The notes beneath the pieces were generated by a model. That model did no database searches, was not told the origin of the DNA, and saw only the letters and a list, made by a program, of their open reading frames with translations. A stretch of 64,000 bases of DNA. Source: Papaver somniferum (lineage: Eukaryota; Streptophyta; Magnoliopsida; Ranunculales; Papaveraceae). The stretch lies in the NCBI RefSeq assembly GCF_003573695.1, contig NC_039366.1, positions 162,754,770 to 162,818,769 on the forward strand. Reading direction: 5' to 3'. A program made the translations under genes and the position numbers. Of this stretch, positions 1-10,002 are shown piece by piece (the stretch's first letter is position 1; the number at the start of each line of letters is the position of its first letter).

Positions 1-1
1 A

Positions 2-76
2 GAACAAGGGTCTGATGAGAAGGAAGAGGGGTCTGATGAGGAGGAAGATGAATCTGATGATTCTGATTCCAAGTGA
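2..76 (+). CDS. Acidic C-terminal tail of a protein cut by the window edge
   Basis: The first 76 bases read without interruption as 24 codons ending in TGA at 74-76. The residues are almost only Glu, Asp, Ser and Gly, in repeating SDE-type blocks ending in Ser-Lys. No start codon is visible because the gene enters from the left. Such tails are common on nuclear and chromatin proteins. In this window the closest likeness is the Ser/Asp/Glu-rich end of the antisense ORF of the Tat-like element near 31,380-31,470. It could therefore be the end of a host gene or of another retroelement-borne ORF. The function is not recognisable from this fragment. Confidence 0.45.
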   Translation, partial: EQGSDEKEEGSDEEEDESDDSDSK

Positions 77-1169
77 TGGGTATGACAATGAGTAAGCCTT
101 ATCGACATTTGAATTCTTCTATAGAGAGATGGTGGATTTTTGGGTAAGTGCTCGAATGGAAATGATGACATAATGTTAAAAAATGGTTAAGAAATAGCTA
201 TTATCAAAGTACAGAGAAGAATTCAAATGGAGACGGGTCTAATGCAAATGGTAAGTCACTGAATCATGTTTTCTTTTTTGGTTCTGGGAATGGAGACTGA
301 AATGCAGGGAAATGTTATGTTTATTTTGCTTTTTTATTTTTATTTTTCTTTTTGGTATTTGGACTTTTTGTGGGTAAGATGGTGAAATACTTGTAAATGG
401 GTATGTTTTAGTTTATGAACATGTAAATGTTGCTCAACACTGAATGAACAGAATGGTTGTAACTTTTTTAAATGCAATATGATGAAGTCAGCTTATTTAT
501 ATTGTCCAACGATTGTGCGTCGATAATGTTGGAGATGCAGGGTGTATTCTAGAAACTAAAACTACAATCAAAGAACTATATCATGTACAAGACTAAGATG
601 TATTGAAAACAAATGCATACTGAAAACAAGTCACTTTAGTGTTTCTCTATCCAGTCTAATTCACTTGATAGAGAGGCATATACACACCTAGTCTTAATCT
701 ACAATCTGGCAAAGGGACAAATTACGAACATCCATATATGTTTGATATTTATATCTTTTGTCAAATACACGACTAAAAAAATTGGCTTGCGTTGGTTGCG
801 TCGTATTCGACTTGCACATAATTGACATGAACACTACTTGGTGGAGCCTTATGCACACCGAATTTAATTCTACAATCTGACAGTGAATACAAATCACAGA
901 GATTATAGGTGTCTAATTAGAACTGACAATCAGTAGTCTAATCCTACAATCCTAATGCAATATTTTTCTGCTTGGTTTCGCAAAATCCGCAAAATCACGC
1001 TTTCCATATATCACCTTGTTATATTCATGGTAAACATAACCCACACACTGTATTTAGATTTACACATTATATGTATAGGAAAAAAAACACTATATTTAGC
1101 TAGATTTGGATCCTAGAATAAGAAATTAGATACCTCGTTCATAAATAAAAGAAAGAAGGAATTGAGAGG
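77..1169. other. AT-rich non-coding stretch
   Basis: I see no convincing gene here. Short minus-strand reading of up to 67 codons at 694-897 has no recognisable domain. A TATA-like stretch near 1061-1080 lies about 100 bases before the small ORF at 1170 and could be its promoter. Confidence 0.4.
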
Positions 1170-1448
1170 ATGAGCTCTAATGAGAAATGTGTTGTTCCTT
1201 ACAATGGTTCTGTTAATAATGATCCTCCTCCTCCGAAGGGATTTTCTTCATGGGATGACTTTGTGGAAAGCATTGGTGATATACTAGAAGAGTATGTCGA
1301 TGAAGAATGGGAATTAGTTCATCATATGAATCTTGGGATTATTCCTGCAAGTAGCCATGTTGAAGATGATCCTCCTCCTAAACCATTTTCTTCTTGGGAT
1401 GCATTTGAGAAAAGCTATAGTGACTTTTTGGATAATGATTATGAATAA
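1170..1448 (+). CDS. Small acidic protein with an internally duplicated Pro-Pro-Pro / SSWD motif
   Basis: A 92-residue reading frame opens with ATG at 1170 and ends in TAA. Residues about 18-39 and 67-87 are two copies of one motif: an Asp, three or four prolines, Lys, then Phe-Ser-Ser-Trp-Asp, an acidic/aromatic stretch and a final hydrophobic Leu. The copies differ at several positions, so this is an old duplication under some constraint or a chance survivor. The protein is strongly acidic, with no signal peptide or membrane segment. A TATA-like sequence lies about 100 bases upstream and no intron signals interrupt it. I do not recognise the family. It may be a genuine short plant gene or one exon of a longer one. 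Confidence 0.5.
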   Translation: MSSNEKCVVPYNGSVNNDPPPPKGFSSWDDFVESIGDILEEYVDEEWELVHHMNLGIIPASSHVEDDPPPKPFSSWDAFEKSYSDFLDNDYE

Positions 1449-2220
1449 GAACCTGGGAAGCCACCAAGACAAGCAAATTTATGGCTGAGCACTCGGCATT
1501 GACTAAATTCATTTTTCTTGAAAAATAATTTTTTACATTATTTTTAGTATGCTAATTTTATTAATGTGTAAGCAAAATTATGTAGCAGTCAAAGGTCTAC
1601 TGTTCAATTGTGCTCTCAATTCTGATATTATTTTTTTTTGTCAAGTTTGTCAGATTTGGCATTGCAATTTATGAAAAATTTGGCTATATTTTTCATTTAT
1701 GGTACAAAGACTCAATATACAGTTCCTATCATATTCATGATCCTATCACTTTAACAGCAAAGCCACAACAAAATCATGGTTAACCCTAACTCTTCAGATC
1801 CAAATCTCTAAACCAAGCCCCCTTAAACACATTACTCATTCATTCTGTTTTGTCAAAAGATTGATACTCCAACAGATGAACAATGGACATAATTTAAACA
1901 ACATATGGACTTGGAATCTTAATTGCATCCGTAAATATTAAACATTCACAAAAACTATACTTCCAAGCAGCTTTACAAACAGAATAATTAAACATCCCAA
2001 AAAAACAACATAAGATTCTAATAACACACACAAAAAGAAAAAAAAATTACATATAAATACATATGTATATATATATATAACTAAACAAAAGATGATGGAT
2101 CAAGATGTGATTGAATACCATTCTTGCATAGCAGAACCATGAAAACAGAGGACTAGATCAGTGAGAATCCCCTTCTTCTTCACTGCTGCTGTCGACAATC
2201 GTAACCACATCTTTGTACGG
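1449..2220. other. AT-rich intergenic stretch
   Basis: No gene is seen. The sequence is AT-rich with homopolymer runs and a short TA microsatellite near 2063-2080. Confidence 0.4.
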
Positions 2221-2550
2221 TCAATCATCATCATCATCATCATCATCGTCGTCTTCATCTTCATCCTCAAGCGCTGGACCAAACCAATACAAGTGTTATG
2301 GATCATCTAAATAATCCTCCTCATCATCCTCATCATCACCATAATCATCATCATCATCATCATCCTCAAAATCATACTCATCATCCTCTTCATCGTCCTC
2401 CTCTTCTTCATCGTCAACATCATCATCATTATCGACATTAGACTGATCAAAACAAGGAACAACCTTGCAACCAAAATAACCAACAATCTCTTCGTCTTCA
2501 ACAAGAAGAAGAAATCGGAAGGAGGTTACTACTAGAGCAGTCCTTATCAT
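2221..2550 (-). pseudogene. Asp/Glu-rich ORF with an in-frame stop, built on GAT trinucleotide repeats
   Basis: The minus frame starts at 2550 and runs 84 codons to TAA at 2296-2298. The same frame continues for 23 more codons with matching character (a Tyr-Trp-Phe-Gly-Pro stretch, then Glu/Asp) to a TGA at 2221-2223. The first 35 residues are mixed sequence; the rest is nearly all Asp and Glu encoded by GAT/GAA/GAC triplets. A separate SSSEEEGDS stretch follows in another frame near 2163-2210. The simplest reading is a degraded or intron-containing gene for an acidic nuclear-type protein whose tail expanded by triplet slippage. The family is not recognised, and a purely microsatellite origin is possible. 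Confidence 0.35.
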
Positions 2551-2789
2551 TTTGTCTGGTTTGATACTGAAACCCTAAGTTCAGTTTTTGATACTGAAAC
2601 CCTAGGTTCAGTTTAGCGAAAGACTTGGAAAAGAAAAAACGGAGTAGTACTCTCCCTTCCTTGCTCGTGTTTTATACCATGACACACGTTTTTGCTTCAA
2701 TATTCAACCTCTAGCTTAGCCACGTACAAGCATGATAACTTGGCTAGTGAATAAGTATAGCTTCAGGAAATAAATATAATACAAAAACA

Positions 2790-4060
2790 AAAAAAATTGG
2801 GTGGAAAATTAACATGAAGCAATTTATCTCGGTGGAGATACTCCCTAGAAACTTAGAGTTGAACGAAACATTCTTGCTAAGATCGTGACATGGAAATAAA
2901 AATTGGTTTACAAGCTCGTCCAAGAGTGACATCGGTAAAAATTACCATCAATCAATTTATCTCTGTGGAAATATACTTCCCGAAACTTGGATTTGGAGGA
3001 AAAAATCTTGCTAAGATCGTGACATCCAAATCAATAAAAATTGGTTTAGAAGCTCGTCCAAGAGTGACATCGGTAAAAATTGAAAATTACCATCAATCAA
3101 TTTATCTTGGTGGAGATATTCCCCGTAAACTTAGATTTGAACGATAAATACTTGCTAAGATCGTGACATCGAAATATAAATTGGTTTACAAGCTTGTCCA
3201 TGAGTGACATCGGTAAAAATAAAAAATTAAATCAATTTATTTCGGTCAAAATACTCCAGGAAACTTAGATTTGGATGAAGTATATATACTTGCTAAGATC
3301 GTGACGTGGAAATAAAAGTCAAGGGGTATAGAAGCTCTTCCAAGAGTGACATCGATAAAAATTGAAAATTACCATCAATCTATTTATCTTGGTGGAGATA
3401 CTCCCCGTAAACTTAGATTTGGACGATAAATACTATTTTTAGGATCGTGACATCGAAACATAAATTGGTTTACAAGCTCGTCCAAGAGTGACATCGGTAA
3501 AAATGAAAAATTACCATTAAGCAATTTGTCTCGGTGGAAATACTCCCCGGAAACTTAGATTTGGACGAAAAATTCTTGCTAAGATCGTGACATCGAAATA
3601 AATAAAAATTGGTTTAGAAACTCGTCCAAGAGTGATGACATCGGTAAAAATTGAAAATTACCATGAATCAATTTATCTTTGTGGAAATATACTCCACGAA
3701 AACTTAGATTTGGATGAAAAATACTTGCTAAGATCGTGACATGGAAATAAAAGTCAGGGGTTTAGAAGCTCGTCCAAGAGTGACATTGAAAATTACAATC
3801 AATCAATTTATCTTGGTGGAGATATTCCCTGTAAACTTAGACTTGGACGATAAATACTTGCTAAGATGGTGACATCGAAATATATATTGGTTTACAAGCT
3901 CGTCCAAGAGTGACATCGGAAAAAATGGAAAATTAGTATCAATCAATTTATCTTGATGGAAATACTCTCAGAAACTTACTCTCTAAGATCATGACATCGA
4001 AATATTCCATTGGTTTAGCTGAATAAGCCGTGTCCAAGAGTGGCATTTGTAAAAAACTTG
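2790..4060. repeat. Satellite-like tandem array, about nine units of ~138 bp
   Basis: The landmark gatcgtgac (one copy gatggtgac, one gatcatgac) recurs at 2881, 3015, 3159, 3297, 3443, 3583, 3732, 3855 and 3987. Spacings are 134, 144, 138, 146, 140, 149, 123 and 132 bases, a mean of 138. Each unit also carries caatttatct.ggtgga, ctcc..gaaacttaga, tggtttagaagctcgtccaagagtgacatcgg and a gaaaattacc stretch in the same order. Units differ by substitutions and small indels, so the array is old. ORFs of up to 85 codons inside it are products of the repeat and not genes. Confidence 0.9.
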
Positions 4061-5599
4061 GATATTGAGTCTTGTCATCGAAGCCAATCATAGTCGTTCG
4101 TGAATTCATAATGCCAACCAATCAAATAAACTAGTTTCACCTGATAACCTAACATCCCCAAACATCCTTGCCAATATTATCGGCTGATCGGTCCGATACG
4201 ACCAATAATGTGATATTATCGGATATTCATATGTATCGCTGATATTTCATGTTTCGTCCTGATTAAAGCACAAACATGATAAAATCTTATATTATCGACC
4301 AGTATTTTAAAAAATAAATACTGATCTCGGTTCTTTTAATACAAATTTAATTATAAGAGCTAGATAGAATTGCTTCTAAGAATATGAATTGGGATTTTAA
4401 TCAAAAAAATTGCACCAAAAAGCATTTATTATCTTCCAAGGCACTAGCTAGTACTACATTAATCATTTATTATTCTGCTTCTAAGAATATGTGAATTGGG
4501 AGTAAAATAGTGCTAACAAAGGAATTAGCTAGTACAATAATAAATACTCCAGTTTGCAGTGGTATTTTTTAATGTTTAATCATTTATACTTTAACAATTT
4601 GTGTAGAATATTCTAGTGGGACCCTGTCCTACATTCCTATGATTGATTTTTGGATTTTAGGGGTACATTCCCATGGTAGTTGTAATTTGGGACTTCTTGT
4701 CATGTGTGACTGAAAGAGAAGTATTACAACAAGAGCCAGTATTGTATACCCCACAAGATCTGATAACTTTTGGTCTTGTCAAAAACAATAAATTGGTATA
4801 GCCTTCTCACACTTTTTTTTAGTAATTTACTTTTTTTTTGGTAACAAGATATAAAGCAGAGAAAGAAAACAAGCTAACTATATGCTTCTCACACTTTTGA
4901 TTACCGAAGTACTTCTTAAATGTAGCAGTATCTTTGATCAGAGAAATCAAGCTTTTTTCTTAATTTATTATTAATTGTTTAATAAAACATTTTCCTTTTT
5001 TTATTGGAATTTATTAACATTTTATTTTTGGTAAAATTTGGGACCACATTATTTGGAAATATATATATTACCTTAGATAAAAGCGGTTGATTGTATGGAG
5101 TAATTTGCTCTTAACAGGGTTACTGATAGGGTTGTGTGTGATACCATACCTTGTGTAGTATATTCTTTCCTTCAAAAGCAGTATCTTTTCAATCACCAAA
5201 CTACTGCTTTTGTGAATCATCATTACGCTTCAGTTTATCATATTTCACTTCCACTGATCTACGCAATCACAATGAGTATCTTATTTTTTGTGCGCATGCA
5301 AAACAAGAAGATCTAGGTAGCCATAATGAGTATCTTGTTGCTTTTTTGGGTACATGCAAAAGAAAAGATAGATCTCTTCAATACTCCTCTTCTTCTGTTT
5401 TGCCAAATACCAATATAAAGAAGATTATTTATTTTTTTCTAAAATGTCTGTCACATTGGGTTGGCTTGAACCAAATTTGGCATTGGTGCCAAGATCCCTT
5501 GTGGTCCAGTCTTTCCATAAATTATTTATATATTTCTTCCATTTTGGTTGTGTCTAAATTGAAATTAAAATCTAATAACTATCATTATGTCATATAAGG
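4061..5599. other. AT-rich non-coding stretch with a short direct duplication
   Basis: I see no supportable gene. At about 5266-5375 a ~55-bp block (beginning with an aatgagtatctt motif and ending in agatct) occurs twice in tandem with substitutions. Two overlapping plus-strand ORFs between 5134 and 5597 cross this duplication, use an AT-rich non-plant-like codon mix, and show no domain. Confidence 0.45.
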
Positions 5600-5712
5600 T
5601 ATATATTACGGAAAACTGAATTGTGTTGACCCGACGAGTAAATTAAAATTGATTGATTAACAAACAAATAACAAGCAAAGAATTTGAACACAATGAGCAA
5701 ATATTAAAGAAC
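5600..5712. repeat. First part of duplicated unit 1, split by copia 1
   Basis: These 113 bases match 12199-12311 nearly perfectly. Together with 11876-12192 they form one copy of a ~430-bp tandem duplication, whose other copy is 12199-12626. The piece ends in agaac (5708-5712), the left target-site duplication of copia 1. Confidence 0.9.
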
Positions 5713-5873
5713 TTTTGGAGTAAGAATAATAGAGAGAGAAAAGAGAGAAGAACTTTTCATTAACCAGAAAGGGAACCCCATTACATAGATTTAATGTTCT
5801 ATTTATACAAGTAGAAGGGAAAACCCTAGTGGTCTAATGGACCGCACATCCATGGGCCATAGGCCCTATGACA
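5713..5873 (-). repeat. Copia 1 3' LTR (161 bp)
   Basis: It matches 11710-11870 over the whole length with four differences, all transitions (about 2.5%). In element sense it begins TGTCATAGGG and ends CTCCAAAA, lacking the usual final CA. It contains a TATTTATA-like box in the middle (TATAAATAG-type in element sense). Confidence 0.93.
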
Positions 5874-5882
5874 CTCCCCCTT
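5874..5882 (-). other. Copia 1 polypurine tract
   Basis: In element sense this reads AAGGGGGAG and directly precedes the 3' LTR start TGTCATAGG, as expected of the plus-strand DNA primer. Confidence 0.8.
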
Positions 5883-6241
5883 ATGCGGTTCAAAAGCGGA
5901 ACTTCAAATGTGTTGCCTCATTAAAACCTTGACAAGGAAAACCCAATGGGACAAAACCTCGGCGAAGGGAAAAGAGTACAACGTGTTGATAAAACTGGCC
6001 ACTTCTCTTCAGAAAAACCTAAAATATAAAAACCCCGTGGGAAAAAGATAGTTTCAATCGGAGAGTCATAAACCTAGTGTTGTTGTTGTCTCATTAAAAA
6101 CCTCTCCGAGTAACAAAATCCATTGGGACAAAATAAAACTTTGTGAAGGGAAAAAGAGTTCAACAGATACTCGCTCCCCCTGATGTCGACATCATATCAT
6201 TAGATACTCCCCCTGATGTCTCCATCTCCCCCTGATTGCAA
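5883..6241 (-). other. Copia 1 3' untranslated region with a repeated motif
   Basis: Non-coding sequence lies between the RNase H stop and the polypurine tract. A motif of the form ctcattaaaacct..aaaa.ccatgggacaaaa...gaaggg occurs twice, near 5918-5972 and 6088-6150. Similar cassettes occur in 3' regions of many plant LTR elements. Confidence 0.5.
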
Positions 6242-6517
6242 TCAAGGGAGTTCGGACAATTTCCTTAGTCCAATACTCTTTACGTTCTTTTCAAATAAGG
6301 ACTTAGGAAGTGACTTAGTAAATAATTCTGCCACATTCTCATCAGACGGTACTTTGTTGACTTGAATGTTTAAGAGGCACTGTTGTTGCTGATTGTAAAA
6401 GAACTGTGGATAAATATGTTTAGTATTATCACCCTTGATATATCCTTGCTTCATCTGTTCGATACAAGCTGCATTATCTTCATAAATGCATGTTGGCTCT
6501 TCAGTGGTGGAATTCAA
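6242..6517 (-). pseudogene. Copia 1 RNase H, C-terminal part
   Basis: The frame shows the copia RNase H end: a YEDNAACIEQMKQGYIKGD stretch with the metal-binding Asp, then NTKHI, VPSDENVAELFTKSLP and the final Leu-rich residues. This part degrades the RNA of the RNA-DNA hybrid during reverse transcription. It is separated from the upstream RNase H segment (6644-7093) by about 120 bases with stops and frame changes. It ends at TGA 6242-6244, just before the 3' untranslated region. Confidence 0.85.
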
Positions 6518-6643
6518 ACCACTCGTCCCTCGAATATGTGTAATGATAGACCTTAACCATATACACTCACGAACCGCTTCATGTAGGGCAATGATCTCTG
6601 AGTGGTTCGTGGAGGTAGCTACAAAAGTTTTCTTGGTCGATCT

Positions 6644-7093
6644 CTAGGATATCGCTGTGTTCCCTATGGTGAATACATACCCAGTTTGGGATCGAGCTTT
6701 ATGTGGGTCAGATAGGTACCCAGCATCAGCAAAACCAACCAAAACATTATTTGGGGTTTCAGTGTAGGGGGTTGATTTAGCAATCCTCATTTCGTCCTCA
6801 TAGGGATAAAATAGACCCATGTCAATGGTTCCTTTAAGGTATCTGAATACATTCTTTATACCATTCCAATGACGCTGCGTTGGCGCTGAGCTATATCTAG
6901 CTAAAAAGTTTACTGAGAATGATATATCAGGTCGAGTACATTGTGCTAAGTACAATAACGCGCCTATTGCACTTAGGTAGGGAATTTCAGCTCCCAATAC
7001 CTCTTCGCCATCTTCCTTTGGACGAAATGGATCCTTTTGTACATCTAAACTTCGACCAATCATGGGAGTGCTAGCAGGATGCACCTTGTACAT
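6644..7093 (-). pseudogene. Copia 1 reverse transcriptase end and RNase H start
   Basis: The frame has the copia hallmarks TPMIGRSLDV, YLSAIGALLYLAQCTRPDI, FLARYSSAPTQRHW, RYLKGTIDMGL and GFADAGYLSDPHKARSQTGY, in order. The last carries the first catalytic Asp region of RNase H. The first Met is internal to the original polyprotein. Upstream and downstream segments lie in other frames, so indels break the gene on both sides. Confidence 0.88.
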
Positions 7094-7159
7094 ATTGAAT
7101 TTCCTGAGTATCTTATGGACATATGTAGACTGGTGGATTAGTATTCCACTGGCTCGGTG

Positions 7160-7399
7160 TTATAGTTCAAGTCCTAGACAAAACCGAGTTTTCCCAAGAT
7201 CTTTCATCTCAAATTCAGATTTCAAGTAGCTTGCGGTTTCTCTTATTTCATCAAGAGTACCTATTATGTTTATATCATCAACATAAACGGCTATAATTGA
7301 AAATCCGGAACTCGTTTTCTTTATAAATACGCAGGGGCATAACTCATTATTTGTATTTCCCTTCCCAATCAAATAATCACTTAGACGGGTATACCACAT
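7160..7399 (-). pseudogene. Copia 1 reverse transcriptase, catalytic YVDD segment
   Basis: The 79-residue frame carries FSIIAVYVDDINIIG with the YVDD catalytic box at residues 39-42, then LKSEFEMKDLGKTRFCLGLEL. These are conserved reverse transcriptase motifs of copia elements. About 280 bases upstream (7400-7681) are recognisable only as broken fragments. The gap before 7160 also has an in-frame stop. Confidence 0.88.
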
Positions 7400-7681
7400 C
7401 CGCCCGGATTGCTTTCATCCGTAAAGTGAGCGTTTCAACTTAATTGAAAACGCACTCCGTGGTTTAGAGTTACTTGATTCGGGCAATGGAAGGCCATCAG
7501 GCACTTTCATGTATGTATCTGAATCTAGATCCCCATAGAGATATGATGTAACCACATCCATAAGTTGCATTTCAAGTCCTTCTGAAACTACCAAGCTAAC
7601 TAAGTAGCGAAATATTTTTTCTAGAAATATGGACGAATGGAAGTTTAACTCCTAAAGAAGCACTTCACGAGGCTTCGTCCA

Positions 7682-7936
7682 TTACGGGAGAGTATGTTTC
7701 CTCATAATCAATTCAATTCCAGGGCGTTGTGAGAAACCTTGCGCCACAAGGCGAGCCTTATACCTCAAGACTTCATTCTTCTCGTTGCGCTTTCTGAAAA
7801 ATACCCATTTATGTCCTACGGGCTTTACGCCTAGTGGGGTTAGCACTACCGCACCAAATACCCGTCTCTTTGCCAGTGAATTTAATTCTTCCTGGATTGC
7901 AATTTCCCATTTAGGCCAGTCTTCTCTTTTTGACAT
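7682..7936 (-). pseudogene. Copia 1 reverse transcriptase, N-terminal part
   Basis: The frame includes WPKWEIAIQEELNSLAKR, VGHKWVFFRKRN and RYKARLVAQGFSQRPGI, the copia reverse transcriptase N-terminal signature. It joins the upstream linker ORF (7882-8460) through a one-base insertion in an A run near 7925, where both frames read overlapping text. It ends in a second frameshift around 7700, after which a [12 protein letters not shown] motif lies in another frame. Confidence 0.85.
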
Positions 7937-8460
7937 TCTGCAATAGAGCGTGGTTCGATGTCATCGTTCTCAATGATCTCTTGAGCAACGATGTATGCAA
8001 ATGCATCATCAATCTGCGTGGAGGATCTTTCCATCAACACGTATGCACTCTCATAATCCATAGAGATTTCTTTGTTCTCTAGAATCATTTCAAACATCGG
8101 AGCGTCCTCCAGTATTGATTCATGAACATAACTATAATCAGAGACAATTTCATGAGAGGGATTATATGTATTGATGATGAATGGATCGGATTGTGCCTTA
8201 CTCACTATTTTCTTCCTTAGGTGAGTATCCATCGAACCAGGGGGTTTTCCCCTCTTCCTTTGGGGGGCCACGACCTTAGATACACTTCCACCAAGTGTAG
8301 GTTTGACACATCTATATAAGGTGCCTTTTCCCGTATTAGGGATTTCTAACCTTGCAGGCACGTTTGCAGCTGGTATGTGTGACCTCGTCACTTTAACAAT
8401 ATCAGTGAATGTATCAGGCATTGAGTTTGCCACATTATGAAGATCAATAATTCTTTGCAC
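7882..8460 (-). pseudogene. Copia 1 linker between integrase and reverse transcriptase
   Basis: This 192-codon frame continues in phase from the integrase ORF after a single in-frame TAA near 8473. It encodes the low-complexity connector after the integrase core: a GKPPGSMD/ TYNPSHE-type stretch and acidic blocks. No catalytic motif is expected here. It ends in the frameshift into the reverse transcriptase segment. Confidence 0.7.
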
Positions 8461-8472
8461 TTCACTTTCACA

Positions 8473-9474
8473 TTATGAGGTGTGGGGATCAAGATGATAC
8501 AAGGTGGGGACACACCACGACAATTCCTGTCGTTCCCTTAGGAAATCCTTTTCCATACCTCCCCCTAACGACGGGAAGGTTGTCTCATCAAAGTGACAAT
8601 CCGCAAATCTAGCGGTAAAGAGATCGCCCGTCAAAGGTTCCAAATAGAGGATAATTGTTGGGGATTCATATCCAACATAAATACTTAAGCGTCTTTGGGG
8701 ACCCATCTTAGTACGCTGTGGGGGCGTAATAGGCCCATATACATCACAACCAAAAATGCATAAATGTGAAATATCAGGCTCATATCCAGTTACCAACTGG
8801 TACGCAGAAAATGGTTGGCTAGCAGTGGGTCTAAAACGAATAAGTAATGTTGCATGCAATATGGCGTACCCCCATGCAGTAATAGGCAGGTTGGATCGCA
8901 TAACCAATGCCCTAGCTATCATCTGTAACCTTTTGATGGTAGCTTCCGCGAGACCATTTTGAGTGTGTACATGGGGTACATGATGCTCGACGTCAATTCC
9001 GGTAGACATACAGAAATCATCAAATCCTTTAGATGTAAATTCTCCAGCATTATCAAGTATGATAGACTTGATTGGATAATCGGGGTGGTGATCCCTCAAA
9101 CATATAATTTGTGCTAGGAGCTTTGCAAAGGCAGCATTTCTTGTGGACAATAGTGCAACGTGGGACCAACGGGTCGAAGCATCTACCAGAACCATAAAAT
9201 ACATGAATGGTCCGCATTCTGGATGTATAGGTCCACAAATATCACCTTGTATTCTTTGTAAGAATGAAATGTTTTGTTTTGTATCTTTAGCATAGGATGG
9301 TCTCGCTTCTGTCTTTGCTAAAGAACAAGCTTTGCAAAATGAGTGGTGTGCTTTTGACAAAGTCCATGAAGTAGAATGAGAGAGAGGTTGCACATCATTT
9401 TTTGTAGATGTCAGTGGTTGGCAGACGTTGTTACTTTGCATTGTAACTGTCTTTTGTTTCATTTTACTTTTCAC
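8473..9474 (-). pseudogene. Copia 1 integrase
   Basis: The zinc-binding His-Cys end is present (HH...CKAC, residues 43-50). The DD35E catalytic core has Asp78 (GDICGPI), Asp141 (ILDNAGEF) and Glu177 (NGLAEATIKR), with 35 residues between the last two. The C-terminal part has the copia VFGCDVY-like and GYE-type motifs. Integrase inserts the cDNA into host DNA. The frame is in phase with the protease ORF above, from which one TGA separates it, and with the linker below, from which one TAA separates it. Both look like simple point mutations. Confidence 0.92.
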
Positions 9475-9489
9475 TCGAAAGAAAGGATG

Positions 9490-10002
9490 TCAGTGTGAGT
9501 TCTTTAAAACACGGATCATCATATCACGACCCGGGTGCCCCAAGCGGTCGTGCCAAAACTTGTATAAGTCATTGTTCAACAGTTCATCATTGGTAACAAC
9601 ATGTGATTCGATAATCCGAATAGTAGTAGTGTACAAACCACTAGAGTGACTCATTAATTTCTCTAAAATGCGTTTTTTTCCACATGTATTAGAGATAATA
9701 TTTATATATTCTCCATTTTCACAGTGAGTTTCCAAGTGATAACCATTTGCACGGATATCTTTGAAACTCAACAAGGTACGGTTAGCTCTTGGTGCATATA
9801 GAGCTTTTGTGACTTTAAGCATTGTGTCATTTGGAAACAAAAGTTGAGCATTAGCTCGCCCAATTATCACTTGTGATGATCCAATCATCGTAGTCACAGA
9901 GGATTTATAAGGAATTGAGTCAACAAATAATTGCCTATTTCTTAAAATAGTGTGTGTGGTGCCACTATCAGCTAGGCACTCAATCTCTTCTGAGGATGAC
10001 AT
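9490..10002 (-). pseudogene. Copia 1 aspartic protease and GAG-pre-integrase segment
   Basis: Residues 9-18 give CLADSGTTHT with the catalytic Asp-Ser-Gly at 12-14, typical of copia proteases. The final 22 residues, FWHDRLGHPG and onward, are the GAG-pre-integrase motif. The frame stops at TGA 9490-9492, where relatives usually continue with Gly-His-Pro; the next codons here are His-Pro-Phe-Phe. Just upstream of the Met the element-sense sequence is T-rich and ends tttacttgtag, which looks like a 3' splice site, so the 5' part of the gene may once have been joined by splicing. Confidence 0.85.

Noticed and set aside
2890..3147. 85-codon plus-strand ORF
   Set aside because: It is made from the ~138-bp tandem repeat; the protein repeats with the DNA and frames in other units are closed.
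2790..4060. CRISPR-like array
   Set aside because: Units are contiguous tandem copies without unique spacers, in a plant nuclear context.
5134..5597. Two overlapping plus-strand ORFs
   Set aside because: They cross a short tandem duplication, overlap in different frames and show no domain.
8756..9649. Plus-strand ORFs across the copia 1 integrase and protease
   Set aside because: They are antisense shadows of the minus-strand polyprotein, which has clear catalytic motifs.
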